64,000 bases of DNA from JAIQFV01 sp041494885 (GCA_041494885.1 JBGQBO010000006.1:101164-165163), one strand, 5' to 3'. Counted from the stretch's first letter, positions 1-9,768 are shown. Notes: generated by a model from the sequence alone, not told the origin. Program-made: numbers and translations.

Positions 1-1127
1 GATTGAAGTTGATCCTGGCTGATACCCTTTTCGTGAAAACTCTTTAACACATCCAGAGTCATGTCTAGCGCACGCTCCGTGCTTTCGTTCGGGGTATACG
101 ACGCAATGACGAAGGAGCCGCGCGTACGCCTTGAATTGAAGAAACTGTTGGCACCATATGTGAGTCCGGATTGGATCCTAAGCGCCGTATTGATCATTGA
201 GGTAAAGCGGCCTCCGAACAAGGTATTCACAACGTGGACCGGGATCCAATCCGGGCTGGTCCGCGCGATACCTACGTTCCCGAGGCGGAAGAAGGTCTGA
301 GTGGAGTCGGGTTTATCGACCACAAGAACATGTCTGCCCTGGACACTTGAAGCCTCTTTCACGTTAAGGGGGGCGATCATTGAGGACTTCAAGGAACCAA
401 ACTTTACCTTCAGCGCGGCTTCCAACTCCGACGTTGAAAAATCTCCCGCGACGGCAAGAATGAACTCGTTGGGAACAAAATGGGCTTGATAAAAACTCAC
501 GATCTGATCCCGTGTTATCTTCGCCAACGTTGTCTCCGTGCCTCCCACCGGGCGTCCGTATCCCTGTGGCCCAAACAGGAGGCCATCAAAATAATACTGG
601 ATGACCTGCTCAGGCACCGCCTTGTCCTCTTTGATCCCGTCGATCTCCTGCTTGATCATTTTGTCCACCTCGTCAGGTGGAAACGACGGGTGCAAGAGCA
701 TATCCGACAGGAGATCCACTGCAAGGTTCAAATCTTTTTTCAGAAACTCCGCTGATCCCCAGGAATACTCCTGAGTCGCCCTCGAATGGAAATTCGCCCC
801 CACAAAGTCCAAAGCTTCCGAAATCTGGTCCGCAGTCCGTGACAGGGTGCCTTTGCGGACGAGTTGGGCGGTCAGAAAAGCCAATCCTTCACAGCCTTCG
901 GGATCGCCGATGGAGCCACCTGACTTCAAAGTCCAGCGGAAACTGACCAGGGGAAGCTGGTGGCGCTCAAGGAGAAGGAGCGTCATTCCGTTGTCCATTT
1001 TCACGGTCTTGTATTTGGGCAGTACGATCTTCCCTGTGATCTCCGCCGCGAATGAAAAAGCAGGGAAAAACAGAATCAAGGTCAACAGCACGAGATGTTT
1101 GGGTAGCCATCCACTGGATATTTTCAT
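1..1127 (-). CDS. M16 family peptidase-like subunit, non-catalytic partner (3' end outside window)
   Basis: An open frame runs from an ATG at 1127 off the left edge, about 375 residues seen. The N-terminus is a signal peptide (residues 1 to about 28, ending FSFAA), so the protein is exported. The body has the M16/insulinase fold pattern (KMDNGMTLLLLERHQLPLVS, then a GDPEGCEGLAFLTAQLV segment). At the place where catalytic members carry HxxEH this one has no such motif, so it is probably the non-catalytic half of a heterodimeric or pseudo-dimeric M16 protease, as in the PqqF/mitochondrial processing peptidase type. The catalytic partner lies just upstream on the same strand, 51 nt away, which suggests an operon. 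What is missing is the C-terminal end only. Family assignment is firm; the substrate is unknown. Confidence 0.85.
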   Translation of the reverse strand, partial: MKISSGWLPKHLVLLTLILFFPAFSFAAEITGKIVLPKYKTVKMDNGMTLLLLERHQLPLVSFRWTLKSGGSIGDPEGCEGLAFLTAQLVRKGTLSRTADQISEALDFVGANFHSRATQEYSWGSAEFLKKDLNLAVDLLSDMLLHPSFPPDEVDKMIKQEIDGIKEDKAVPEQVIQYYFDGLLFGPQGYGRPVGGTETTLAKITRDQIVSFYQAHFVPNEFILAVAGDFSTSELEAALKVKFGSLKSSMIAPLNVKEASSVQGRHVLVVDKPDSTQTFFRLGNVGIARTSPDWIPVHVVNTLFGGRFTSMINTALRIQSGLTYGANSFFNSRRTRGSFVIASYTPNESTERALDMTLDVLKSFHEKGISQDQLQ

Positions 1128-1178
1128 TAGCACCTCATCCAAGGTTTTTAGAAGAAATCCCTCTGGTGCGACTTATCC

Positions 1179-2519
1179 CTATTTCTCAGGGGTCCGGGTT
1201 GGTTCCGGAACCAGGATGGCAACGGTTCGATTACGGGCCTTGATGTATTTTTGCGCCACTCGCTGGACATCCTCGCGAGTCACCTGATTGATCAACTCCG
1301 CCGCTTTGAATAGCTTTTGGTAATCCCCAAGAACCACATCATAAACCCCGAGGACGTTGGCTTTTCCGCTAATCGTCTTCATCGACCGGTAAAAGTCGGC
1401 TACCGCCGTATTCTTGGCCTTCTGCAGTTCCTTTTGGTCGACCAGGTTGTTCTGAGCTTTGTCCAACTCGTCATACAAAATCTTCTCGACCCGATCCACT
1501 TCGACTCCGCTTCGCGGCTGAACGTCGATCTCAAAAATGAACGGGTCAAGGTGTTCCGATTGCCCCCCTTGCACCGAAACGGCCACTTGTTCTTTGTCGA
1601 CCAAACGCTGATAAAGGCGCGAACTCTCGCCGCGCAAAAGGATATAGTCGAGTACGCTGAGCGCGATGAAGTCCGGGTCCACAGCCGCCGGGGTATGATA
1701 AGCCACCTGAAGCAATGGAAGTTGCGCAAACTTATTGAGGAAAACCCGGCGCTCCCCCAGCTGTTGGGGTTCCTGCGTAGTGACGGGACGAGGCGGCTCC
1801 TGTGCCGGGATCGGTTCGAGGTACTGCTGGGCGAGCCGGATGACCTCGTCCGGTTGAATGTCCCCGACGATAATCATTTCGCAGTTGTTGGGGGCGTAAT
1901 AGGTTTTGAAATAATTGATCAAATCCTCTCTTTTCCATTTTTCGATATCCACCATCCACCCCAAGACGGGCCAATGGTAGGGATGAGCCGTAAAGGCCGA
2001 CGCCATTAACTGCTCCCTCAGGAGATCCTCGTTGTTATTTTCAACGCTCATGCGCCGCTCATTGGCCACCACACCCCGCTCCGACTCCACCATTTTAGGA
2101 TCGAAGGACAAAGAGCTGGTGCGATCCGCCTCGAGGTCGAAAATAAGCGGTAACGCCGAGGTCGGAAACCAATCCTGATACACCGTCAGATCCTCGCTGG
2201 TATAAGCGTTGTTGGAACCTCCGTTGTCCTCCATGACACGGTCGAACATCCCCGGGCCATACTTTTTCGCCCCATTGAACATCATATGTTCAAAAAAATG
2301 GGAAAGCCCGGTGATGCCGGTATGTTCATTACGCGAGCCTACACGGTGGAAAAAATACAGTGCCACGTTGGGGATGGAGTGATCCTCCAACATCAGAATC
2401 CTCATCCCGTTCTTAAGTTGATGGGTCTTGACGTCGAACTGCTGAGCCTGAGCAGTGGTTCCGAGATACAAGAATGTTGCGATCACCAAGATCCAACACT
2501 TCGTCTTATGCGATTTCAT
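1179..2519 (-). CDS. M16 family zinc metallopeptidase, catalytic subunit
   Basis: 446 residues with a signal peptide (about 1-25, ending TTAQA), so periplasmic or outer-membrane associated. It begins with the M16 signature THQLKNGMRILMLEDHSIP and carries the inverted zinc motif HFFEH at residues 74-78, with the third zinc-ligand Glu at about 154 (VANERR). About 100 residues before the C-terminus the second M16 domain is present. The start is an ATG preceded by GAGGAGAAACG, a good ribosome site. It is followed on the same strand by a second M16 protein that lacks HxxEH, the usual catalytic/non-catalytic pair. The family degrades or processes peptides; the natural substrate cannot be read from the sequence. 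Confidence 0.92.
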   Translation of the reverse strand: MKSHKTKCWILVIATFLYLGTTAQAQQFDVKTHQLKNGMRILMLEDHSIPNVALYFFHRVGSRNEHTGITGLSHFFEHMMFNGAKKYGPGMFDRVMEDNGGSNNAYTSEDLTVYQDWFPTSALPLIFDLEADRTSSLSFDPKMVESERGVVANERRMSVENNNEDLLREQLMASAFTAHPYHWPVLGWMVDIEKWKREDLINYFKTYYAPNNCEMIIVGDIQPDEVIRLAQQYLEPIPAQEPPRPVTTQEPQQLGERRVFLNKFAQLPLLQVAYHTPAAVDPDFIALSVLDYILLRGESSRLYQRLVDKEQVAVSVQGGQSEHLDPFIFEIDVQPRSGVEVDRVEKILYDELDKAQNNLVDQKELQKAKNTAVADFYRSMKTISGKANVLGVYDVVLGDYQKLFKAAELINQVTREDVQRVAQKYIKARNRTVAILVPEPTRTPEK

Positions 2520-2757
2520 CGTTTCTCCTCAGAGGATCCAATCTGAATTCCGAGACTTACACGGGGGAGCCACAACGGTATCCCCCCACCAGATACCTTG
2601 CGTTTCAATAACTTCCCGCCTGGATCCAACTTGGGGCCAAAGCAACTCACAAACCGAAAATAAACCAAAACCAATGAAAAGCTTGCACTTCCACTTACTA
2701 GCTTCTACACTGAATGTGTTTCCTCACGTAACAAATGGGCTCGAGGTCCAGGAGTTT

Positions 2758-3045
2758 ATGACCAAACTATCGATTTCAGAGATTGAAGAGGGATTGAAGA
2801 CATTACCCGGGTGGATCATACGAGACGGCAAACTCACCAAGCAATTTGAGCTTTCAAGCTTCCCCGATCTGGTTTCGCTTGTTGTGAAAATCGGGTTTGT
2901 TGCGGAAGCGGCAGATCACCATCCTGATATGTTGATTAACTACAGGCGATTGACCTTCATGCTTTCGACGCACACCCTGGGAGGGGTAAGCGAGAAGGAT
3001 CTGGAACTGGCAAAACAGATCGAGGCGGCCCTCAATCGCTACTAA
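2758..3045 (+). CDS. phhB: 4a-hydroxytetrahydrobiopterin dehydratase (pterin-4a-carbinolamine dehydratase)
   Basis: 95 residues, the normal length of the family. It contains the signature AADHHPDMLINY, with the two adjacent histidines that catalyse dehydration of 4a-hydroxytetrahydropterin, and the following strand LTFMLSTHTLGGVSEKD. The enzyme recycles the pterin cofactor of aromatic amino acid hydroxylases; no hydroxylase gene is near, so its role here may be more general, as in many bacteria. The frame is open well upstream, but I chose the ATG at 2758 because GGAG lies 5 nt before it and homologues begin at this point. It is transcribed away from the M16 pair. Confidence 0.9.
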   Translation: MTKLSISEIEEGLKTLPGWIIRDGKLTKQFELSSFPDLVSLVVKIGFVAEAADHHPDMLINYRRLTFMLSTHTLGGVSEKDLELAKQIEAALNRY

Positions 3046-3052
3046 CGATCAC

Positions 3053-3277
3053 TTAATCCACCCCACACATCCCTCGTTGGGAGGCCCCGCAAGCGCCGCA
3101 GGGACCTTCCTCCGGTCGCGAAGAACCGGAGCGGTCTCCTACCACTGCGAAGACTGAAAGCTGTTGTTCTACCCTTGTGCTTTCACAGCTCTTGCACACC
3201 ACCTGTTCGTCGTGGTCAAACACCAGTTGTTCAAATTTTGCCCCGCAATTCACACATTGATATTCATACATCGGCAT
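3053..3277 (-). CDS. FmdB-family zinc ribbon protein
   Basis: 74 residues starting MPMYEYQCVNCGAKFEQL, the hallmark of the FmdB/CxxC_CXXC_SSSS regulatory zinc-ribbon family. Two CxxC knuckles (CVNC at about 8-11, CKSC at about 28-31) should bind one zinc ion. The tail is rich in Gly and Cys (CGACGASQRGMCG), as often seen in this family. The longer frame starts upstream, but the ATG at 3277 has GGGAGA about 9 nt before it and begins at the conserved MPxYEY. It faces the phhB gene tail to tail with 7 nt between the stop codons. Function of the family is poorly known (proposed regulator). A second FmdB protein lies at 52.9 kb. Confidence 0.85.
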   Translation of the reverse strand: MPMYEYQCVNCGAKFEQLVFDHDEQVVCKSCESTRVEQQLSVFAVVGDRSGSSRPEEGPCGACGASQRGMCGVD

Positions 3278-3533
3278 AGAACATTCTCCCAATCCGCGTA
3301 TCCTGAGGCAACACGCTTGGATCTTACGACTCTCTCGGCCCCACTGGTCCATTGATCATGAGCCGGCGCTCGATGAGGGTACAATCCAGTGGGTCGTGTA
3401 TTTCGCAAAAATAATTTCGGAAGATGCGAATGATTGCGGTATTATTTTTCGTCCTAATGCGTCTGACGACGTCTCACGCACAGCCATTTTAATGAATATA
3501 CCGGATTAGTCAACCACTGGATCCCTTCGCCTC

Positions 3534-4829
3534 ATGTCAGGACGACAACCTCCCCGCCTCATCATCCTCAACGCCGCCCAGGTCATCACCCCGATATTCC
3601 AGGATTCGGGTTCTGTTTCGAACTCCACCCTCCGCGTTATTCCCGACGGTGCGGTTTTGGTTGAAGACGGAACGATCCTTGCCGTGGGAACGACTGAAGC
3701 GCTTCGGGCGGACTCCCGTTCGCAGGGGGCGGATCCCGTCGATGCTTCCCATTGTGTGGTCGCCCCAGGCTTTGTAGACAGCCACACGCATCTTGTCTTT
3801 GCAGCAACCCGCCAGGAAGAATACGAAATGCGCCTTGAGGGGGCCAGCTACGAGTCGATCGCTGCGGCAGGCGGAGGGATTCGTAACAGTGTCCGTCGGC
3901 TACGCGAGGTCACCGAAGATGATTTGTTTAAGATGGCACGACAACGCTGCTCCCAGTTCCTGGATTATGGGACGACCACGATTGAAGCCAAGAGTGGCTA
4001 CGGGCTGGATCTTGAAAATGAGCTGAAGATTCTGCGGGTGTTGACCCGACTTAACGAAGATCCGCGGGTGGCTCTTGAAATCGTTCCGACTTTTCTTGGC
4101 GCCCATGAAATACCGGACGAATTTCGCGATCATCCTTCGAAATATGTTGACCTGGTTTGTGAAGCAATGATTCCCCGGGTGGTGAGGGAGAGGCTTGCCG
4201 ATTTTTGCGATGTGTTTTGCGAATCCGGCGTCTTCACAGTTGAACAATCTCGCCGGATCCTAACGGCAGCGCAACGCTACGGCCTTAAGATCAAGCTCCA
4301 CGCAGACCAGTTAAGTCGGAGTGGGGGAACGCGCCTCGCCGTTGAACTGGGGGCCGTTTCAGCGGATCATCTGGAACAAATCGATGAGGAGGACATCACG
4401 CTGCTGGCGAAGTCCAAGGTGGTCGCCACCTTGCTCCCCGGAGCCTCTTTCCACTTGGGGATGACCCGCTTTGCGCCCGCACGAAAGCTTCTGGACGGGG
4501 GGGCTTGCGTGGCGCTCGCGTCCGATTTCAACCCGGGAACTTCGCCCACCGTGAATATGCAAACGATCCTGGCGATTGCTTGCTCTTCCCTCCGGATGAC
4601 CCCGGCGGAGACCTTTGCGGCGGCGACTCTCGGGGGCGCCCGTGCCCTGGCGAGCGCGGAGCGTCTCGGTTCACTTCAGGCTGGAAAACAAGCTGATCTT
4701 GTACTTTTTAACGTGAACGACTACCGCCTGGTTCCTTACTACTACGGCATGAATATGGTGCGCGCCGTCATCAAGAAAGGACGGGTCCTTTTCGACCGCC
4801 GCAATGCTTGGGGGGAGGAGGCGCTTTGA
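3534..4829 (+). CDS. hutI: Imidazolonepropionase
   Basis: 431 residues, close to the usual length of HutI. It opens 4-imidazolone-5-propionate to N-formimino-L-glutamate, the third step of histidine degradation, in the cytoplasm. Visible family features are the metal site DSHTHLVFAATR (about 82-93), the substrate loop GGGIRNSVRRLRE, the metal histidine in KLHADQL, the ADHLEQ segment and the ASDFNPGTSPT metal aspartate. No strong ribosome site precedes the ATG at 3534. The next gene is the formiminotransferase that takes the product, 200 nt downstream, so the two form one pathway block. hutH and hutU are not in this window. Confidence 0.95.
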   Translation: MSGRQPPRLIILNAAQVITPIFQDSGSVSNSTLRVIPDGAVLVEDGTILAVGTTEALRADSRSQGADPVDASHCVVAPGFVDSHTHLVFAATRQEEYEMRLEGASYESIAAAGGGIRNSVRRLREVTEDDLFKMARQRCSQFLDYGTTTIEAKSGYGLDLENELKILRVLTRLNEDPRVALEIVPTFLGAHEIPDEFRDHPSKYVDLVCEAMIPRVVRERLADFCDVFCESGVFTVEQSRRILTAAQRYGLKIKLHADQLSRSGGTRLAVELGAVSADHLEQIDEEDITLLAKSKVVATLLPGASFHLGMTRFAPARKLLDGGACVALASDFNPGTSPTVNMQTILAIACSSLRMTPAETFAAATLGGARALASAERLGSLQAGKQADLVLFNVNDYRLVPYYYGMNMVRAVIKKGRVLFDRRNAWGEEAL

Positions 4830-5029
4830 TGCGACGCGATGGCAAGATCCTTTCAATCAATGGAGGAACCCGTCAAAAACGCTGTTTTCGGGAAATGGTC
4901 CTGTCCGGCGGCGACTGCTGATCAATGCGACCCAGCGGATCGGAAGGAAAGCGCCATTTTGGTTGGCCGGAACGACCCAGGGAATCACAGAATTACTCAA
5001 AAGTTCTAAATCTCATTAACGAGGTGCGC

Positions 5030-6562
5030 ATGAATACCCTAATTGAATGTGTTCCTAACTTCAGCGAAGGACGCCGGACAGAAGTAGTTGAAGCACTCAT
5101 GCAGGTCATCCAGGGCGTGGAAGGAGCGACCATTCTCGACAAGGAGATGGATGCCGATCACAATCGAAGCGTCATCACCTTCATCGCGTCCAAAGAAGCG
5201 GTGGTCGAAGCTGCGCTGCGCGTGGTCGGCAAGGCTGCCGAATTGATTGATCTCACCCATCACCAGGGGGCGCATCCCCGCATTGGGGCCACTGATGTGC
5301 TCCCCTTCATCCCCATCGAAGGGGTGACCATTGAAGAATGCGTGGCGATTTCCAGGCGGGTCGGGGAAGCTATCTGGCAACGGTATGGGATCCCCGTTTA
5401 TTACTATGAGAGTGCGGCGAGCCGTCCCGATCGCGTCAACCTGGAGAATATCCGCAAAGGTCAATTCGAAGGCCTGCGGGAAGACGTGAAGACTCATCCT
5501 GAACGCAGACCCGATGTCGGGGAGGCGGCTTTACATCCCACGGCCGGTGCCACCGTGGTGGGCACACGGAAATATCTGATTGCTTACAACATCAATCTCG
5601 GAACGAGTGACGTCTCCGTGGCCAAGACCATCGCAAAAAAGATCCGGTTCTCCAGCGGGGGCTTCCCTTTTGTCAAGGCCATGGGGGTGGATCTGAAGGC
5701 GCGCAATCTGGCCCAGGTCTCAATGAATCTCACCGACTTTGAACAGACACCCATTCATGTGGTCTTCGATGCGGTAACGCGCGAAGCAGCGGCCGTTGGA
5801 ACGGCCGTCGTCGGAAGTGAGATCGTGGGCCTGGTTCCGAAAAAAGCACTGGAAATGACGGCTGAACACTACCTCGTCATCGAGAACTTCAGGCCGGATT
5901 TGGTCCTGGAGAATCGTCTGGCCACGGCTCTTGCCGAAAGAAAACCAGCATCGGCTCAGGGACCGCCCCTTTCCGACCGCCCACTCCTGGCCGGGTGTGA
6001 ATCATTCATTGATGCCGTTGCCGCGCCCACTCCCGCGCCCGGCGGGGGAAGCGTGGCGGCTGCAGCGGCCGCCCTGGCAGCAGGACTAGGCGAAATGGTG
6101 GCTGCCCGATCCAAGGGGAAAAAGGCGGCGGCCGCCTTTGAAGACGAGTTGTCCTCTATTCTCCGCGTGCTGGCCGAGCTTCGAGCGGAATTGAAACGAG
6201 CCATCGACGATGACACAGGCGCCTATAATCTCGTCACAGCAGCCTACAAACTCCCCAAAGAGTCGGAGACGGATAAGGCACAACGACAACTGAGGATCGA
6301 TGAGGCGTTGAGACAAGCTACCCTGGTTCCCTTCCATGTGGCTGAAGCTTCAAAGAAGGTTCTTGAAAATATTCTTCGGCTCGAGGTCATAGGCAACAAA
6401 AACATGATCTCCGATATACGAGTTGCTCGAGAGATGGCCAGGACCGCCCTGTTCGGCGCCCTGGAAAACGTCAAGATCAACCTCGAGTCGACCGGGGATC
6501 GAGCCTTTGCAGAGCAGACCACAGGTAAGCTCGCCCCATTGGAATCCGCGTTGAAACAATGA
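5030..6562 (+). CDS. ftcD: Glutamate formiminotransferase / formiminotetrahydrofolate cyclodeaminase fusion
   Basis: 510 residues that join two enzymes. The first (about 1-325) is the formiminotransferase, starting MNTLIECVPNFSEGRR and containing the histidine/tetrahydrofolate region DLTHHQGAHPRIGATDV. The second (about 335-510) is the cyclodeaminase, starting FIDAVAAPTPAPGGGSVAA, an all-helical domain. Together they move the formimino group of formiminoglutamate onto tetrahydrofolate and then release ammonia to give 5,10-methenyl-THF. The frame extends 35 codons upstream, but the ATG at 5030 has GAGG 6 nt before it and is where homologues start. It follows hutI, so histidine carbon is fed to glutamate and C1 folate. 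Confidence 0.94.
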   Translation: MNTLIECVPNFSEGRRTEVVEALMQVIQGVEGATILDKEMDADHNRSVITFIASKEAVVEAALRVVGKAAELIDLTHHQGAHPRIGATDVLPFIPIEGVTIEECVAISRRVGEAIWQRYGIPVYYYESAASRPDRVNLENIRKGQFEGLREDVKTHPERRPDVGEAALHPTAGATVVGTRKYLIAYNINLGTSDVSVAKTIAKKIRFSSGGFPFVKAMGVDLKARNLAQVSMNLTDFEQTPIHVVFDAVTREAAAVGTAVVGSEIVGLVPKKALEMTAEHYLVIENFRPDLVLENRLATALAERKPASAQGPPLSDRPLLAGCESFIDAVAAPTPAPGGGSVAAAAAALAAGLGEMVAARSKGKKAAAAFEDELSSILRVLAELRAELKRAIDDDTGAYNLVTAAYKLPKESETDKAQRQLRIDEALRQATLVPFHVAEASKKVLENILRLEVIGNKNMISDIRVAREMARTALFGALENVKINLESTGDRAFAEQTTGKLAPLESALKQ

Positions 6563-6846
6563 GAGTAAATGATCCCTTTGACAAAAGGAAAAGGGAGAGG
6601 CCACGATGGGCACGTGGCGGAAGACAAGGGAAAGGCAATCGGCGGCAGCGCGGACACCTCCGGTGATCCCAAGATTTCTCCCGATCTGAGAAAGCCCTCA
6701 CCGGCTTATATTGGCCTGAGAGTGGTCCGGGGAGCGCCCGCGCCAGTGGCGAAGGCAGAGGCGCCCGGGTCAGGAAAGAACCCGCGACTTTTCTGTCGAG
6801 GGTTCATCCTACCCAAACCTTCGCCCCTGCGCTATCATGGTTCCTT

Positions 6847-7119
6847 ATGTCAAAGAAGGTGAAGCTGGCCGTTGGAGCCGTCTTTGTTCTACTGGTGGGG
6901 ATTATTGTGTATTCCACGATGAATTTGAGTCGCTATGAATGTGAGGTGTGCGTGGAGTTTAAGGGGCAGACATCCTGCCGAATGGCGGCGGGTTCAACAC
7001 GCGAAGAGGCGGTCCGGACAGCCACTGATAATGCCTGTGCTGACATCGTCTCCGGAATGACCGATAACATCGCTTGTGGTCACACTACACCGAAAAGCAT
7101 CCGCTGGGTGCGCCCATGA
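6847..7119 (+). CDS. Small membrane-anchored protein of unknown function
   Basis: 90 residues. A single hydrophobic segment (about 7-24, KLAVGAVFVLLVGIIVYS) is an uncleaved anchor or signal sequence, followed by a short soluble domain with five cysteines (YECEVCVEFKGQTSCRM, DNACADI, NIACGH). I do not recognise the family. The even spacing of cysteines and absence of low-complexity sequence make it look like a real exported domain rather than a chance frame. No clear ribosome site precedes the ATG, so the exact start is uncertain. It lies between ftcD and the cell-wall amidase in the same orientation. Confidence 0.6.
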   Translation: MSKKVKLAVGAVFVLLVGIIVYSTMNLSRYECEVCVEFKGQTSCRMAAGSTREEAVRTATDNACADIVSGMTDNIACGHTTPKSIRWVRP

Positions 7120-7353
7120 ATTCCCACTTTGGAAGCCCACTTCGACGCCGCGGTTTGTCGTCGGCCCCCTCGGTCATGCTCATCAGCTTTCCCTTTGTGC
7201 TGGAATATGGTGGATGTGATGATCGGGCCTGTACTCTGCCGGGCCGCGACTCCGGGTCGCCTGTGCTATATTATTCGCGTTACAGTTGAACGGTGGCCGC
7301 GGGCAACGTAGAGAGTTAACACCAATCAGGCCTCGGCACGAAAGCTAATTCAA

Positions 7354-9036
7354 TTGCGGTTGCTATTTTCCCCATTCTCGAAGCTCCGGGACGGAGGTTT
7401 CAGGCGATATCCGATCGTCGTGGAGTTTCTTCTCTCCCTTTTATTATTGAGCTTTTGGGGATTCATCTCGACTGCGGCTGAAAACATCATCCTGTACACG
7501 GACACCCAATCGAGAATCCTTGTCGTTACCTCGGTGGAAGGCGAGCGGTATGTGGCATTAAAGGATCTGCTTTCCACTGTGGGTCCGCTGACAGAAGTGG
7601 AGAAGAGTGCCACAGTTTTGCAGGTCAAGGTAGGTAAGCATTCGCTCCTGTTCCGGCCGAACTCCACCCTGGTCGTCGTCGACGGCATCTTGACTTCCAT
7701 GGGTGATCCGGCGCTGGTCATGCCTTCGGGATGGATGGTCCCGGTCGATTCGATCTCCAGGATCCTCCCGCGGCTGACCGACCGAAAAGTGACTTTCCGA
7801 CAAGACGGTTCGCGCGCGTTCGTTACAGCCCAACCGCCTCCGCGAGTTCTTTTTGAAGCGACCAAGGGGATCCTTTCCTCTCGCATTGCCATTCAAGTCA
7901 CTCAAGCGGTCCCTTTCGAATTGAAACAAGACGGAAAGCAACTTGTCATCACTCTCGGCACTCAACCCCTCGAGTCCGCTGCCGATAAATTGAATTATTC
8001 TGACGATCGAATCAAGTCGATAGTATTTGACGATTCGGACTCAAGACCCAAAATTCGGATCACGTTGTCCTCCTCGAATTTCGATGTGAAATCCTCGACG
8101 ACCCAGGAGGGCAGAATATTTGTGGCGGTGATTTCTCCAATGCCACAAATCACCCCCCCTCTTCCCAGTGCCCCCGCCCCACCTTCCGCCCCGCCGGCCG
8201 GGACCGCTGTTCCAAGTGGGGGTGGGGTCAAGACTCCGGAGAAGGCACAAGCCCTTCCTTCTCGCGGAATTTTAAGGATTGTAACTATCGATGTCGGCCA
8301 TGGGGGCCTGGATAGCGGGTCACGGGCTGCCAATAACGGGGCGGTCGAAAAAGATCTTGCCTTGGAGATCGCTCAACGGCTGCGCTCACACCTGCAGCAG
8401 CGCCTCGGACTCCAGGTCTATTTGACACGGGACACTGACGCTGACATTTCTTTTGACCAACGCGCCTCTGCGGCCAACACGAATCACTCTGATGTGTTCA
8501 TTTCGGTTCATGTGGGCTTTTCGCTGGATCAAAATTGGAAAGGTACCCGGGTCTATGTTTATTCCCCCATCAAGGAAGCGGTTGCCTCTCCACAACCGGT
8601 GGCTCCGGGGGCCGGGTCCCCCACGCAGCCTCCGCCGGAAAAATCCCCGGTCGTCCACTTGTATTTTCGTGATTGGACAAAAGCGAATGCCGCCAATTTT
8701 CAAATGAATCAGGCCCTGGCCGAGCTTTTCGAATCGGAGCTAGCGCCTCTTTGGAGCCAGGAGCCCAGCGCCCCACGGATTGCTGCTCTCCGGCCCCTGG
8801 CGAACGTGGTGATGCCCTCCGTGATGGTGGAGCTCGGCAATCTGAACTCGGAGACCGATGTTCAGCAGATCGCCAACCCCCAGTTTCAGGCCAGAATTGC
8901 TACGGCCATGACCAACGCCATCCAGCGGTTCAAACCGGTTTACGAAGCCCAGGGCGGCTCGGCACTCGTGGCACCGAAGCCTAAAGGGGGACCTGAGATT
9001 GCACCGGGCAAGCAAGAGAAGCCCTCCCCGCGATAG
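7354..9036 (+). CDS. N-acetylmuramoyl-L-alanine amidase (AMIN + Amidase_3)
   Basis: 560 residues. After a hydrophobic export segment (about 24-42) comes a region like the copper-amine-oxidase N-terminal fold (about 48-145), an AMIN-like beta domain that binds the envelope (about 165-270), a Pro-rich linker (about 270-300), and the zinc amidase (about 308-540). The amidase shows VTIDVGHGGLDSG (zinc His), the Glu in GAVEKDL, the second zinc His in ISVHVG (most relatives have HxN here) and the catalytic Glu in VMVELGNL. It cleaves the amide between muramic acid and the stem peptide in the periplasm. The start is uncertain: TTG at 7354 is the longest form, and a GTG near 7420 would put the signal peptide at the very N-terminus. 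Confidence 0.9.
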   Translation: MRLLFSPFSKLRDGGFRRYPIVVEFLLSLLLLSFWGFISTAAENIILYTDTQSRILVVTSVEGERYVALKDLLSTVGPLTEVEKSATVLQVKVGKHSLLFRPNSTLVVVDGILTSMGDPALVMPSGWMVPVDSISRILPRLTDRKVTFRQDGSRAFVTAQPPPRVLFEATKGILSSRIAIQVTQAVPFELKQDGKQLVITLGTQPLESAADKLNYSDDRIKSIVFDDSDSRPKIRITLSSSNFDVKSSTTQEGRIFVAVISPMPQITPPLPSAPAPPSAPPAGTAVPSGGGVKTPEKAQALPSRGILRIVTIDVGHGGLDSGSRAANNGAVEKDLALEIAQRLRSHLQQRLGLQVYLTRDTDADISFDQRASAANTNHSDVFISVHVGFSLDQNWKGTRVYVYSPIKEAVASPQPVAPGAGSPTQPPPEKSPVVHLYFRDWTKANAANFQMNQALAELFESELAPLWSQEPSAPRIAALRPLANVVMPSVMVELGNLNSETDVQQIANPQFQARIATAMTNAIQRFKPVYEAQGGSALVAPKPKGGPEIAPGKQEKPSPR

Positions 9037-9069
9037 GGAAAATGGACGACCTCAAGATTAAAACAATCG

Positions 9070-9768
9070 ATGCGGCGACATCTTAAGGAAATCATTGTAG
9101 TGGCCCTGCTGGTGGCGAGCGCCGTGGGACTTCATTATTTTCGAGGCTTCTCACGCATCGTGGAGCTGTTTCGCCGCGAGAGCGCTCAGCCCGCGAAGCC
9201 CTTTCAGCCCGCATCGACCCTTTTGATCACCTCGGCGGCCTCCGTGCCGGTCAAACTTTACTTTCCCTCCCTGGCCAGCGCGGGCATGCTGGAGGAGGAA
9301 GGCGCCGAAATTCGGGCTTCTGAGCTGGACCAGAACCGCGCCAAGCAGATCATCTTGAAACTCATTGAAGGGTCAAAGAAAAACCGCGGCCGTACAATCT
9401 CACAGGAGACTGTGCTCAAGGAGCTTTTCCTCACTCCCAATGGAACCGCTTTTGTCGATTTTTCAGGGGCCCTGCAGAAAAACCATCCCGGAGGGATCGA
9501 ATGCGAGTTACAGACGCTTTATTCGGTGGTGGATTCCCTGACGGTGAACATTCCCAGCATCATACGAGTCCGTTTTCTGATCGATGACGCGGAAGTGGAC
9601 ACCCTGGTGGGGCACACGGATCTCACGCAGGCCTTCACCCAGGATCTTAACTATGTTGTCAGATCCCCGGTCAGTTCCGCCGCCCCAGCCTCTCCGATCC
9701 CCGCTGCCCCGGCTCCCGGTCCCGACCCGAAGGAGAATCCCGCAAGGAGATTATTAAGTGCGCACTGA
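9070..9768 (+). CDS. GerMN-domain exported protein
   Basis: 232 residues. A hydrophobic stretch at about 8-24 anchors or exports the protein. The central part (about 48-205) matches the GerMN fold: VPVKLYFPSLASAGMLEEEGAEI, then LIEGSKKNRGR, LFLTPNGTAFVDFSGALQKNHPGG and IDDAEVDTLVGHTDL. The family is known from spore-germination GerM and is found in many non-sporing bacteria directly next to Amidase_3 genes, as here (33 nt after the amidase). A role in cell-wall remodelling is inferred. The C-terminus is Pro/Ala rich. Its last codons overlap the GTG start of rph by 11 nt. Confidence 0.85.
   Translation: MRRHLKEIIVVALLVASAVGLHYFRGFSRIVELFRRESAQPAKPFQPASTLLITSAASVPVKLYFPSLASAGMLEEEGAEIRASELDQNRAKQIILKLIEGSKKNRGRTISQETVLKELFLTPNGTAFVDFSGALQKNHPGGIECELQTLYSVVDSLTVNIPSIIRVRFLIDDAEVDTLVGHTDLTQAFTQDLNYVVRSPVSSAAPASPIPAAPAPGPDPKENPARRLLSAH

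Noticed and set aside
6569..6862. A 97-codon frame after ftcD
   Set aside because: Rich in Gly, Lys, Arg and Pro, no family resemblance, overlaps the start of the better small membrane gene at 6847.
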